From: Moniliophthora roreri
Lineage: Eukaryota > Basidiomycota > Agaricomycetes > Agaricales > Marasmiaceae
DNA length: 64,000 nt
Reading direction: 5' to 3'
Assembly: GCA_001466705.2 (NCBI GenBank)
Contig: LATX02000144.1
Span: 558,001 to 622,000 of the forward strand
Numbering within the stretch: the stretch's first letter is position 1; each line of letters starts with the position of its first letter. The notes beneath the pieces are model-generated. The model had not been told where the DNA came from. It searched no databases and was given only the letters and a program-made list of their open reading frames with translations. Made by a program: the position numbers and the translations under genes. Below are positions 33,047 to 45,000 of the stretch, one piece after another.

Positions 33047-35886
33047 TCATAGTAGAGGCATAGGCTTTTGAGCATCTTCACTAGGTACCTCACAAAGCTT
33101 GTATCCACAATCTTTAGAGTCCTTGAGCAATAGGTTGGAGGAAGTCCAACTGAAGCCAGCATATAGAGATGCAATTTGAGCATTGGAGGCATGGAATGCA
33201 GGATCCAAGAACAATAAAAATTGAAGGATTTGATGAGGATTGACAGTGCCTCTTTTGAAGGCATCCTGCACAACGTTGATCAAATGGCTGATCAGGATGA
33301 GTTGGGCATCCAAGCATGCTTGAGTTTCGAGCAAGGAAGTGTACACAGCAATATCATGACAAATGCTGGAGGCCTGATATATGAGACCTAGAAATGACAA
33401 AGAATTAGTACTCACTACATACAAGGTGTTCTTTTTATACTATTAATACAAAGGAAATACACTCAGAATACTGCTATATATTTGCTTCCAGACAACACTC
33501 AGAAAATTCTATTAGTTTCAAGTTGTCATCATATATTGAAAACAGTAAGCATACTCTGGATTTTAATTTCCAGAGGAGTCTGTGTTTTTTTATTATTTTA
33601 TAATAATGAGATTATAGAATTATCCTTTAATTTTCTAATTACAAATATACTAAATTTTCTGCCTTATAAAATAGCGAGAAAACATTTAGAAAATAAATAT
33701 AAGATTTTGAATTTTATATCAAAGGAAACATGTTAAATACAAAAGAAAAACTATATGAAAACTACCTAAAAACTGCTTTAAAATATAGTGTTTTCACATG
33801 ATTTTCCTACCATTTTCCTAGTGTTTTCCTAGTGTTTTCTCTGACTTTCCCACAATAGAAAATGTGGAATTTTTATCTTATCTTATCAGGATTTTCTGAG
33901 CACTTTCAACTAGAGAAAATTTAATGTTTTCTCAGTATGGAAATTATTCCAATATATTGTATTATCTATTAATTCTATATCTTTTGCTGCTGAAAATTTA
34001 GTATTCTCCAGGCATATTCTTGTTGAGAGGACACAATTGAAATTTAGAACTTATATATGGTTTTATAAAAATTCTCTTTGCAAGAAGATTAAGTGTTTTC
34101 TCAATGAGAAAACCATGTTAAAAGAACATCTCATATGTAGTGACTAAAAGAAGAGAAAAGAAGAAATGAAAATGTGCTGGAACAGGACTCAAGAGCAATG
34201 TCAAACTCTTTAGCCAAGTTGTTGACCCATTCAAACCAAAGCCAGTTATGCAAGCAAGGAGCACCACCCTTACAGCAGCCCTTGCATTTGACAGAAGAAG
34301 TGGGATTATAGTCAAATGAATATGGACAACCCAACTCTTTGCAACAAGTACAGGGTGGGGTAAGGGTTTTGTTATGAGGCTGGAAAAGAACAAGTTAGAA
34401 AATAAAACCAGAAGGGAAAAGATATACTCACCAGAGGCACCACAGTTGTTGAGCAAAGAAGCATGGAAAGCAGCAATAATAATCCACTTCTATTGCCAAT
34501 ATGGGCAACAGAATCTAGCAGTGAGAAATAAGAGAAGATGAGCACAAGTTGAGGGTCAAGAAAAGAGAAAACATACTCAGGGCATTAATGAGTGCCTGGG
34601 CAGACCCAAAATACTTCAGGATGCAATCCACAAATTTGGGTTTCTTGGTCAGTTTCCATCCTTGGATGCTCAGAGCAGGAATCTTTGTGATATCATACAC
34701 ATCCTCAGGCTCATCTGCTTTGTCAACCTCATCTTCTTCATCAGTAGCTGTAGGGAGTGCCTTGGCCTTTCCTTTTGAAGAAGAAGACACAGCTGGAGGA
34801 CCATCATTGTTGGGAACAGAAGCAGCAGCAGCTCCTTTTGAAGCCTGCAACTGCTTGACTTTGGGTTTGAAAGCCTAACAAAGAGAAGTTAATGAGAGGA
34901 AACACATAAAAAGGAACATAGGAATAAACATACCCATGGTGCAGCACCCTTTTCCACTTTGACGATGACAGGTTCCTCAGGAGATGCTTTCCTAGACAAC
35001 ATTAGAGAAGTCTTTGGTTGAGCATTGGACAGGGGGACTTTCAGCTTTGTGGAACTTGTGTGCCTAGCCTGGAAAGAAAAAGCTTAACAGACCTAAAAGA
35101 CATTGGGTGGAGTGCCACAAACCTTTTTGGGAGCCATAGCTATAACCTCAGCTTCTTTGGTAGGAGGTGACATGCTGCACTACAAACAAGAGTTAGAAAA
35201 ACCACACCAGAAGTAATGAACAGTGAAAGGCATACCTTGTGAGGATTTTTCTGAGGCACAGTCTTAATCGATGTAGTGATAACAGTATACTCTAAAAAGA
35301 GTTCATTCAAAGAAGTAGGAAATTTTAGTTCTCAGAAACCCTGAAATAAGAAAGGATTAGAAAGCCTAAATAAGAATAGGGATGGCAGACAAAGGCTTAC
35401 CTCTAAGCCCAATTCCTCTGACCATAAGGAACATTGTTCGATGCTCAGAACGTAGCTGGTGATACATGGCAGCCAACTAATGAGAGGAAAGCATTTGGTA
35501 AATGCATCAAAGATAGAGGGCACCATTAAAAGCAGTTCTTTGTAAAGCGAAGAACACCAATAGTCCTTTAGGTGTTTGCAAAAGGCAGCCTAGAGAAGAA
35601 GGAATAAGAAATGAAAGGGTAGAAAAGTAGAAAGGCCTACCAAGTTGTCCCCAAGGGACTCAGTCAGCTTGTCTTGAAGCTGAACACCCAGGGCCAAGGA
35701 CTTAGCATTGCCAAGCACATCAAATGAGTCCTGGAAATGTTGAAACATGTCCAGGATCTTCATGCCTATGGAGTACAAAGCTGTGATGATCAAATACATT
35801 ACTGGTGACACCTCCATTGGAGCAGGACTGTTGTGTTGAAGAGTGGATGAGGACTTGGAGAGCTTGGTTCTTGCAGTTCCAGCCAT
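33047..35886 (-). CDS. Multi-exon Cys-rich protein of unknown function inside the island
   Basis: Not recognised by function. ATG at 35886 opens exon 35641-35886 (MAGTARTKLSKSSSTLQHNS...), joining in phase to 35524-35589 and 35401-35476 (LAAMYHQLRSEHRTMFLMVR). Later exons encode a Lys/Pro/Ser-rich middle with KGKAKALPTATDEEDEVDKA (near 34750), then KKPKFVDCILKYFGSAQALI, and a cysteine cluster C-x-C-C-x4-C followed by VKCKGCCKGGAPCLHN near 34240-34340, which looks metal-binding. The final exon (33047 to about 33388) is helical (LDAQLILISHLINVVQDAFK). In the parts I could join, splice signals and frames survive, unlike neighbouring relics. A mariner-like MITE sits in its last intron. It resembles TE-linked, expanded gene families of ectomycorrhizal fungi. 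Confidence 0.6.
33411..34144. mobile_element. Mariner-like MITE, 0.73 kb, in an intron
   Basis: Very AT-rich block with about 28-bp imperfect inverted termini: left starts CTCACTACATACAAGGTGTT, right read inward starts GTCACTACATATGAGATGTT. It is flanked on both sides by TA, the Tc1/mariner target duplication. It has no transposase. Removing it restores a normal-sized (about 65 bp) intron between the Cys-cluster exon and the last exon of the host gene. Confidence 0.65.
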
Positions 35887-36602
35887 AGAGAGAGGAAATG
35901 AGGGGAAAGAATGAATGAAAATACATAACCCTGAGTAGGGTGACCCTTATATATGAGCAATTGTATTCAGATAAAAGAAAACAAACATACTTTTACCAAA
36001 AGAAGAGTAGCTGTGTTTGAGAGGATTTGCTGATCAGCAAAGATCTACTAAAGAAGTGTACTGATGCTGTAGATTACCAGAAACAGCATCAGCACTAATC
36101 AAACATGCTGCACACTAATGCCTACATGTTTTGATAGGACCATAAAAGAATTGGTGAAATGATGGAGTTGTTAAGACTGTGATGTAGCAGTACCCAGAGA
36201 TGACCCAGTTGCACTCAGAATGAAATTTCCTTTTCATGGGTAGTTAGCTTGTACCTGGAAAATCCTTCCTTAAAGAATCCTGTGTTGTGATCTCTTAGCA
36301 AGAAGTGGATTGGGGACAATCCTCTTTTAGTTGGGGGGAGATAATATGGCAAACCTAGAAAAGACTCAATTTTATTTATTTTATATTACTTTTAAATCAG
36401 AACACTTTAATATAACATGAGATAATGGGTAATAAGAACTAGAGTGAGCCCAGTCTGCTAGTCATTGCCTTAGAGAAGCTATAGTGAATTGGAAAGTACA
36501 AAGAGCTATATGATATGCTATACAGAGGTGTCTAAGCTGTACTTTCTGACTTATCTATGTATCAGATCCCAAATGGATCACTTCCGAAACCTAGAACCTA
36601 AC
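35887..36602. other. Island DNA with orphan polypurine tract
   Basis: Upstream region of the Cys-rich gene. At 36331-36343 the sequence TTGGGGGGAGATA looks like the polypurine tract that precedes the 3' LTR of a retroelement, but no matching LTR pair was found. No coding exon was seen. Confidence 0.35.
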
Positions 36603-37081
36603 TGTTATGTTACTTGTGCAGCAACAACAACAACTTAACAATTGCACAGTGAAGTGAAATGCTAAGTTGTAAGGTTCAAGTTCAAGTTCGAGCCTGAGTT
36701 TGTTCAGACAAAGTCTGAAGTTCAGAGGGTTCATTTGTTGACTAGACACAAGTTGATTTAACTAGGTCAAGCTGAAGAGCTTAGACCCAGTACTACTCTA
36801 CTTAAATACAAGTCTTGTACCTAGCTGTTTATACATTGAGAACATCATAGAATGTCTAAGAAATATGTGTTTTGTAAGCAAATGGAAAGCAATAGAAAGA
36901 GAGAGAATAATGAAGTCATAGGATGAACAATACAAGGAAGTTCATAGAATGTTGAAGAATAATTAGTAAAGTAAATATCGAAAAGGGAACAGGGGAGGTG
37001 TAGATGTCCAGATGTCGAAGGGAAGCATGGGATGAGCATTAAAGAAAGAAATAGGCACTAAGTAAATGAAAAACTGTAACA
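36603..37081. repeat. Solo LTR, Gypsy-related, 479 bp
   Basis: It begins TGTTA and ends TAACA, and is flanked by the perfect 5-bp duplication CTAAC (36598-36602 and 37082-37086). Internal blocks such as AGGTCAAGCTGAAGAGCTT resemble the LTRs of the 40.6-47.6 kb Gypsy element (AGGTCAAGCTAGAGAAGCTT), so it is a diverged relative. There is no internal domain. It most likely arose by recombination between two LTRs. Confidence 0.85.
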
Positions 37082-39994
37082 CTAACTATGACCAAATGAA
37101 CACATTGGCTAGTTAACCAAGCTCTCAAAAGTGCTATGGGAATTTCATTTTATCTAACTTTCTATGACATCTGCAAAGTGCAACATGCAGTCAACAAGTA
37201 CAGAGGTACTTAGAAGAGACATCAGAACAGAAAGACAACTTAGAACAGGAACAATCAAAGAACAATTGTCCTCTGAAGTCAATATACAGATTAAAGTCAA
37301 AGCAGACAATCTCTTAAATAAAGAGTTCAAAGGTGGCAAAGACATATGAAATAACATAACTAGGTATGAAGCAACCTCAGATGGAAGGAAACCACTTTCA
37401 AGGGACTGCCATTACCTACAGACCTATACAATGAGACATACAATAAATCTTTAATGCATAAGAAGTCCTAAGTAAGACTAAGAATGTGTAGTTGAAGGAG
37501 ATAGAAACAGTAACAGCATGTTCTGACCTTGGAAACTTTGGCATCTAGGTCTCTGCTGACATGCAGAAGCTAGAAAGAGAAATACTGTAAGAATACAGGA
37601 TGGATACACCCATTCGCTCATAAATACCTGACTTAGAAAAGAGAAAATACAAATTATAGAGTCCAGACCACCTAGATAAGTAGATACCCATGCAGATATG
37701 GTTGGATACCCTAGTGGCCAGACTCCATGACATCTGAATATTCCCTCTTTTAGCATCTCAGTCACTCATTTGTTATTTCCTAAATTATTGGACATTATTT
37801 ATAATTTTCTGTAGATATATTCCACAGATTGTATATAAGGACAGCTAGATATTTGTATATACTCAAGTAACTCTGCCCCCTCTGATTGTGAATACATGAA
37901 GAGTTTTTTTGGTGTATAATTGTGTGTGCCATTCCAGTTTTGCTTCCTCACTTCAGGCTCTGGAGATTGGTCCTGAGTGACTCCAGAAAGATAGACATCT
38001 GATAATGAACTTGTGTCATAAGAGACAAGAGTAACATCTTGAGTGTGTTGTAGCACTTTTTCTAAGAGACACTTTACACCAAGAAGGAGCCTTGGGCACT
38101 TGGAGTGTGGCCTGTGTGTGTATCAGGCTGTGACACACTTAGAGTCTTAGCAAGGGGTGTGCCTGCACTGAACTCTTTGTAGAAATTGGTCTAGAACCTT
38201 TTCCAGTATGCTGTGTGCTGTAGTTGTCTTAAGGAAGTCTTGAACTCCATAGGGTCAGACTATATTGGCTATCAAGTCTTTGTATAGGACTGTAGCTCTT
38301 GTGTTTTGTGCTTTGTGCACTATGTTCTTGTGTGTGTTTGTGTGTTTGGAATTAAAACCTTTTAAAACCCATATATACTCCTCTGGAGGTGAACACTTTA
38401 AAGTGGATTACTTCAATAAGAGAGAATCAACCTAGCTAAGAGTTTTGTTGGCATTCTAAGTGTGGCAACTCTGATCACATTGATCCACACTTGCACAACA
38501 ACCTGAGTTAGACTTTTGGAGGTTATCTTTTGGGTAGTTTTCCACTAGTCTTATCTTAGACAAATTACCAGAGCTTTGTGTAGAAGGGTGCCACTTGGGT
38601 TCTCCTCTATAATATGAATAATCTCTAACTTGAGTTTCCAGAGGCAATTTTTCAACCTTATCCTTATGCCCAGCATTTGAGAGACATTTATATTGATGCA
38701 CAAATGGTATAGTTATGGCCTGCACTGCACCAAGTGCAAGTGCTAATCCACATCCAGGTCATTTCCAGCCATAAGAGCATACAGAATGAAATGCTCATGG
38801 GATAATGCAAGTGACTGGGCAATAAATGTGACATCATAGAGGTCAACTATGAGTTTTGAGAGGTGTTTGCTTTCTTTCCTGTTGCTTGGGTAAAAAAAAA
38901 AGTATACATGCAAGCCAGATGAGAACTGACCTATTTACTCAAGTGACCAAGAGCACACTAAGAGCAAAAATGTTACTGTAATCACAAGATCAATTATCCC
39001 TCATTTGTACATCTCAGCAAGCTCTGTGTCAGCTTCTCCAGGTGCCTATAATACACCTATCAATATGCAAAATGAGTAAGAAATGAGTGGTGTCATACTG
39101 TGTGACAGTAGAAGCCAGCTGGCTCAACAAATACTTTTGCATTGTTGTAGTAGTGAGGCTCTCTCCATACAATGATGTTTCTTCCCCACTTCATCTTCAG
39201 ACAACCAACTCCATCAAGGACAACTATGCAGCATACAGTGGCTTCCATAATTTGATAGAGGAGCTGGAAGAACTGAGATTGAGTAAGGTCCATAGGCAAA
39301 TGGAGCACCTTACAATCAAGTGACAGTTTCTTCACCTCAAAGCTATCCTACATAGAGCACAAAAGACATTAGATAGTAGCTTTGACCAAGATGTGACATG
39401 GATTCTTACCTTGCATTCATGCTGATAGTGAATGTATGTGCAGTATCAAATTTCTGAATAAATCCCATCTCTAATGCTATCTCAGCCAGTGCCCAAGTTT
39501 TCTTGTATGAAGCAAGCAGCTGTAAAAGCTATCAGTGACCAGTCTCAATATTGTCCATACATACTCACTGGCCATAGATCTCTTATTCCCATTGTTGCTG
39601 GGGTAGAACAAGGGGTACATCTGTTTCACAGATAGCTGGGAATAGGGGTAGTATATTCAAGGTCAAGTGATAGATACATGTTACCCATATTATGTTTGAG
39701 TGTCACATTCTATCTTCCCCTTCAGCAATACTGATGCTTAGTGACTGTCTTCAAACAGAACAGACACCTGTAACAAAGATGTGGAACAAACAGCAGGTTC
39801 TAATATTATAGCACTCTACTGCCAGTGAAGGTGAAAAGACAAGATGAAAATAGCCACATGTTATACCCAATTCACACTGCATTACATATGTTAGTATTCT
39901 AATGCTCCTCAACACTCAGTGCTTAATTCATAGCCAACACTCTCTAGAATGCAAGACATATAAATAATAAATAATTTAGATGTGGTTACAGTAA
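37082..39994. other. Unresolved repeat relics
   Basis: About 2.9 kb of AT-rich DNA. Some minus-strand frames look once-coding (37545-37765 with GVWPLGYPTISAWVSTYLGG; 37799-38056; 38456-38725; 39093-39335) but are short, unlinked and of no family I can name. 38090-38450 has an LTR-like look (TATA-like ATATATAC, polyA-like AATTAAAA) without paired ends. Confidence 0.35.
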
Positions 39995-40585
39995 TTAGCA
40001 ACCAAAGCAAAGACAGGAACAACCACATGCATAACATTTCACCTCAGCTTCCCAGCTCAAGTCAAAAAAGGACTCTCGAGGGCACACTGAATTGTCATTC
40101 CAGGACACAATATACTTGGCTATAGTCAAGTGGTCAAAGTCAGTGCTCCATCCTCTCCACTGGCAAATTCTCATAAATGGCCATTGAAAATCTGTTGCAA
40201 GCCACTGACAACTACTATGAGTAGAAAGAATGGGTATTATAAAGTGCAGGGTCAATGTCAACATTAATAAGATTCCATTGGAAACCTTCAGGAAATTGCT
40301 GAGATGTCTAGACAATGATAAGCAAGTGAGTTGTCTCAAGATGGTAGCATTCACTTACCATTGGCTGGTCTTCACTGCTGACACAATCTCTAGCCTTAAT
40401 TTTTCAAAACATGTATCCATTCTCCTCTTTGAGGGCATCAATCCATTCTGCATATGCATGAATGGGGCAAAGGTGCTTGATTTCTTCAGGAAGTAGATGT
40501 AGAATGAAAGGTTTGATTTCTGAAAATTGCCTGTAAATTTCATAATAGCAACAAGAACAAGTAATAAATCACATACCACCAAATT
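39995..40585 (-). pseudogene. Tyrosine recombinase gene, C-terminal part
   Basis: Downstream half of the recombinase gene split by the Gypsy element (other half at 47597-48911). The minus strand reads SFYIYFLKKSSTFAPFMHMQ, then DFQWPFMRICQWRGWSTDFD and HLTIAKYIVSWNDNSV. This matches the end of a widespread Agaricomycete tyrosine-recombinase-like family, including the Tyr of the KY dipeptide expected to be the nucleophile. The H-x-x-R segment expected just before is damaged: THSS and CQW are visible, but the arginines between them are missing. The sequence meets the left LTR exactly at the target duplication AAATT. Confidence 0.75.
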
Positions 40586-40967
40586 TGTTACGCGAGTCCT
40601 TCGCTGATAACACTAAGTTCAAGTTCAAGCTTGATTCGCAAGTTCTGAAGTCAATAGACTTTGGACAGATGACTTAGAAACAAGGATCAGAGGTGAAGAA
40701 CAAGGTTGTGATAAGCTTTAACCAGGTCAAGCTAGAGAAGCTTGTCTTCTGGCTATTCAGTTTAAATACAAGAAGCTTCTAACTAATGACTAAGTACTCA
40801 GAACTATAATTAGCTACAATGAGTCATCAAAGTGAGGCTTGGTAAGAAAGAACAATATGGAAGGAATTTGTAAGTAAAAAGAATGTTTGACTACACAGGA
40901 ATAGTAAAGAAAGAATTTATATACATGAGGTGCCCAATAAGTCCTCAGAGTTCCCGATGTTGTAACA
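40586..40967 (-). repeat. 3' LTR of the Gypsy element
   Basis: 382 bp, TGTTA...TAACA. It differs from the other LTR by 13 substitutions, all transitions, and one 1-bp indel. It contains the TATA-like stretch GAATTTATATACATG near its right end. Confidence 0.93.
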
Positions 40968-40985
40968 CTACCCCCTGTTTATGTT
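40968..40985 (-). other. Polypurine tract of the Gypsy element
   Basis: On the minus strand AAACAGGGGGTAG abuts the 3' LTR, the expected place and composition for the plus-strand primer of reverse transcription. Confidence 0.7.
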
Positions 40986-41042
40986 CAAAGTTCCAGCTTC
41001 AAAAACAACTGTGTCATTGATGTACCTTACCGGTATGAAGAG

Positions 41043-41663
41043 TCATTCTTCTCTCTTGCTGGTCATGATAGTAAATGGCTCTCTGTCATCTGTGATCCGG
41101 ACCATGGTGGTGATGGTGGACTCCTCATCGGACCCTACTTCAGTAGAAGTGTGGTTTGTCAGTGAGGTTGCTGAGGGTGGCAGCATCACCATAGTTATCC
41201 TCAAAGCTGTCAAGAGACTGATGATTGCGGGCAGAGCATGGGATAAAAATTCGTTCACTCCGTCGAAGTCGTGGGCAATGTTCAGAGAGATGGTGAGGTT
41301 GGAATGTGTTGCAGACCGTGCATTGGTAACCTCTACAGTCCTGTGTATAATGACCTTGTTGATCGCATTGATCACATCAAGGAAATCAGTCATGGATAGC
41401 GGACCGGTTGGAGAGGATGACCTTTGACTTTCGGGTCCAGTTGTTTTGGTGTTGTCGTTGTTTTCAGATTGGGGAGGCTGGTCAGATTGGGGAAACTGGT
41501 CGGAGGGTCCAGGTAGAGGTGTCCCAAGGGTCCTTGGGAGTGGCCCAGTCTCTGGTAGCCCAGGTGGATTCGGAGTCATCATTGGGAGGGATTCAGAGGG
41601 GAATGCAGAGGGGAGGTGTAGGGGTTTGGGTGAGTTGTTGGGTGGCAATAGGGATGTCCTCAA
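41043..41663 (-). CDS. Third ORF of the Gypsy element, function unknown
   Basis: A 206-residue open frame between the chromodomain region and the 3' LTR, on the coding strand of the element. It is Pro/Ser/Thr-rich at the start (PPNNSPKPLHLPSAFPSE) and then helical (SMTDFLDVINAINKVIIHRT). It has no similarity I recognise and no membrane segment typical of an envelope protein. A short open piece at 41887-42084 may belong with it, or both may be an extended tail of Pol now interrupted by stops. Confidence 0.4.
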   Translation of the reverse strand: MRTSLLPPNNSPKPLHLPSAFPSESLPMMTPNPPGLPETGPLPRTLGTPLPGPSDQFPQSDQPPQSENNDNTKTTGPESQRSSSPTGPLSMTDFLDVINAINKVIIHRTVEVTNARSATHSNLTISLNIAHDFDGVNEFLSHALPAIISLLTALRITMVMLPPSATSLTNHTSTEVGSDEESTITTMVRITDDREPFTIMTSKREE

Positions 41664-42083
41664 CCTCTGGGCTAAATTGGACTTGGAGTTGGATATTTCG
41701 GAGGACAGGTTCTGTAGGCGCAGAGGAATATCTCTGGGAGGAGGGGTCAGGGGATGGTCGTGGCTCGGGACTTAGAGATGGTTCGTGTCTGTTGAAGTTG
41801 TCTGTATTGAAACGGTTGAAGGGGATCGGTGGAGTGGGTCTGGAGTTCTCAATGAGCTCATAGTCCTTGAGGGCCTCTGAGGGACATCAAGGAGGATATT
41901 CCAGTCCACCTGTGGAAGATGTCTCACTCTGGGGGGAGGTGGAGTAATCTATGGCAGGCTGTAAATGGGGAGAGAAGATGGTAGGGGCACAAATCATGGG
42001 TACCGTTAACTGCCCTGGGATTAGAAATCCCATAGCTGTGACGTCAACAGCAATCTGGTTGAGGCAGTAGTTTGCCCCACTCA

Positions 42084-45000
42084 TCAGACTTTTGAAATGT
42101 TCATGTTGTCGTTGGACAAATTGGTAGTCAGAGATGAGATGGTCGATGAGGGGGAAGTTTCATGCGGCTTCGATGATCCATCCTCGATAAGTGGTGTTAT
42201 TGAGGAGAAAGAGGAGCTGGGGAGTGGTGGGGCGGAGGTTTTCATAGGTGAATGATTGAGACATTGTGTGATTGGATTGGTGAGGATATTCCTAAGTTTG
42301 TTGGCCTTTTTATAATCGGCTAGGGTCTCTTTCACATTACAAAAGTCCTTTGTCCTTAGCCATTTATTTTCCACAGATGGATATCCCTTCCATGCAACTA
42401 GGAATTTTCTGGGGTTCTTTCTCGGGGAATGTCTGATAATGGCTTCTATCTCGTGTTCTTCCTGTCCTTCCACGATGTCAGGCAGTGGTTTTAGGAAATT
42501 CTTCCCATGTACTTCATTTTCTCTATAAGGAGATAGAAGTGAGGTGTGGAATACTGGGTGGATCTTCTATTGTTTCAGTAAAGTGAGTTTGTATGTTACC
42601 GGTCCTAAGACAGCTTCTATACAGAATGGTCCTTCTCTTTTTGGGGTGAGCTTCTTTGATGGGTACCCGAACAAGAGGTTTTTCTCTTCAAGCCATACTT
42701 TTTGTCCTATGGTAAAGGGCTCAGAAAGTCATCTGGCACTTCCTTCTATCTTTTTCTGTGCTAGCTCCATAAGAGAAAAGGTTTCTTCTCGAAGTCTCTT
42801 TAATTCAGTGAGTCGCATTTCTATGGAGGGAATCGAAGTTTTGTGGAATGCAGTGGGAATAGGTCTGGGGTTGTATCCCATCATGAGATAGAATGGGGAT
42901 CGTTTCAGGGTAGAGTGGGTTCAGTTATTGTGCGTGAATTCTGCAAATGGAAGAAGTTTGGCCCATTTGTCTTGTTGATGGGAACAAAACATTCGAAGGA
43001 AGGTTTCCAATTCTTGGTTAACTCTTTCAGATTCTCCATCTGTTTGAGGGTGAAAGGCGGTACTCATCATGTGTTTGATGCCTAATTGCTTTCCTAATTC
43101 CTGGAACACATTGGCAGCAAAGTGTGGGTCTCTATCGGAGATTATTTTGTCTAGTAATCCGAATCTTTTGTATATGTTATTGAGAATAAGGGTTGCAGTA
43201 TGTTCGGCATTGATTGTTTTGTTGCAGAGTATGAAAATTACCCCCTTTATACAGGAGTGGTCCACTATGACTAAAATTGAATTGTATCCATCCGATTCTG
43301 GCAAGTCTGTGATTAAATCCATAGTTATCTTTGAAAACGGTAATGCATCTTTTTCCCCTTCAATGGGTAATAATGGAACTTTAGTTGGGTGTGTTCAGCT
43401 CTTGCTTTCTTGACAGGTTGCACATCCGTCAACGAAAGTTTTGATGTACTTTGCCATTCCTGGCCACCAGAAGTCCGTGGCAACTTGTTCTAATGTGTTG
43501 AATGTCCCAGGTGTCCTATCCCTTTTGCCTTATGTATTTGTTTTACGATTTGTCATCGGAGATCACCTTTGTCTGGTACAAAGGCTCTATTTTTGTAGAA
43601 TAACATGCTGTCTTGTATTGTCCAGTCTTGCAGCGCTGATTTGATTGGTGGTGGCCCCTTTCTTAGAATCATCCTCATTGCTTCATTGTATAATGTTTCT
43701 CCTTTCAGGTTTTCTGATATTTCATTGTGCAGTTTGATATCCATTGATCGTATGAAGAACTTATCTGGTAGTACCACAACATCATCGTTATCATTTTCGT
43801 TGTTGTCAATGTGATCCAGTCTTCTGGATAATGCATCTGATTGCGTCATTTTAGTACCCATGGTATGGATGAGGTGAAGGTCGAATTCTGATAAGAATAG
43901 TGTCCATCTCGCTTGTCTCCAGTTTAATTTTTGGGGTGATTTGAAAAAGGTAAGGTTCTTGTGATCAGATAGAATAGTAATTGGATGCTTTCCTCCCATG
44001 AGGTAATGTCACCGGGACTCCAGTGCTCTGACGATACTGAAGAGCTCTGTCATAAATCTCATAATTCCTTACTGTTGGTGTGAGAGAATGTGAAATACAG
44101 CCACATGGATGCCATTCCCCATCTGTCCCTTGTTGTCTGAGAACTGCTTCTGTTGCCCATTTGGATGCATCACATTCTATCAAGAAGGGTTTTTCAGTAT
44201 CCAGCATGATCAGTATGGGTTTGGAGAGGAACTTCCATTTTAGCGCATCAAACACTACTTGACATTCTTTTGTCCATTCAAACTTGGTATTCTTCTTCGT
44301 TAGGTTATTGAGTGGTCTGGCTAGTTCTGAAAAGTGTCCGATGAATTTTCTGTAGAAGTTTCCAAATCCAAGGAAGGATCAGACTCCTCTGACTGTTGTG
44401 GGCAGTTTCCAATCTCATATACCTGCTAGTTTTACTAGGTCCATGCCAATATATCCAGGCCGAATGATCATGCTGAGGAAATCTATTTCTGTGATGTTGA
44501 ACCAACACTTTTCGGGCTTGAGGAACAGGTCATGTAGTCGTAGACATTCTAGAACTTGGATAGTTCTTTTCTTGTGAGTTTTCAGATCCAGGGAGAATAT
44601 TAGGATATCGTCCATATAGATGACTATCCATCCTTCCTCAATATAATCAGCAAAAATGTTGTTCATGAATGATTGAAACATAGCTAGAGAGTTAGACAAT
44701 CCAAAGAACATCACCATTGGTTCGAAAAGTCCTTTGTTTGTCTTGAATGCTGCTTTCCATTGGTCTCCATCTTTGATCTGTATGTTGTTGTAACCATTTC
44801 ATAAGTCTAATTTGGTGAAATATTGTGCTCCCTTGAGTTTGTCAATAAGGTCTGATACTAAGGGTAATGGGTACACATTTTTGATTGTCCCTTTGTTGAG
44901 TTCTCTATAATCTTGACATGGTCTGAAAGCTCCTTTTTCCTTCTTTGATACAAAGAAGAAGGGGGAGGCCATAGGGGATTTCGAAGGTCAGATGTAATGT

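Noticed and set aside
39087..39335. Antisense pair of open frames in the repeat relic region
   Set aside because: Both strands are open over the same bases and neither joins to other exons or a known family, so I could not decide whether either was ever coding.
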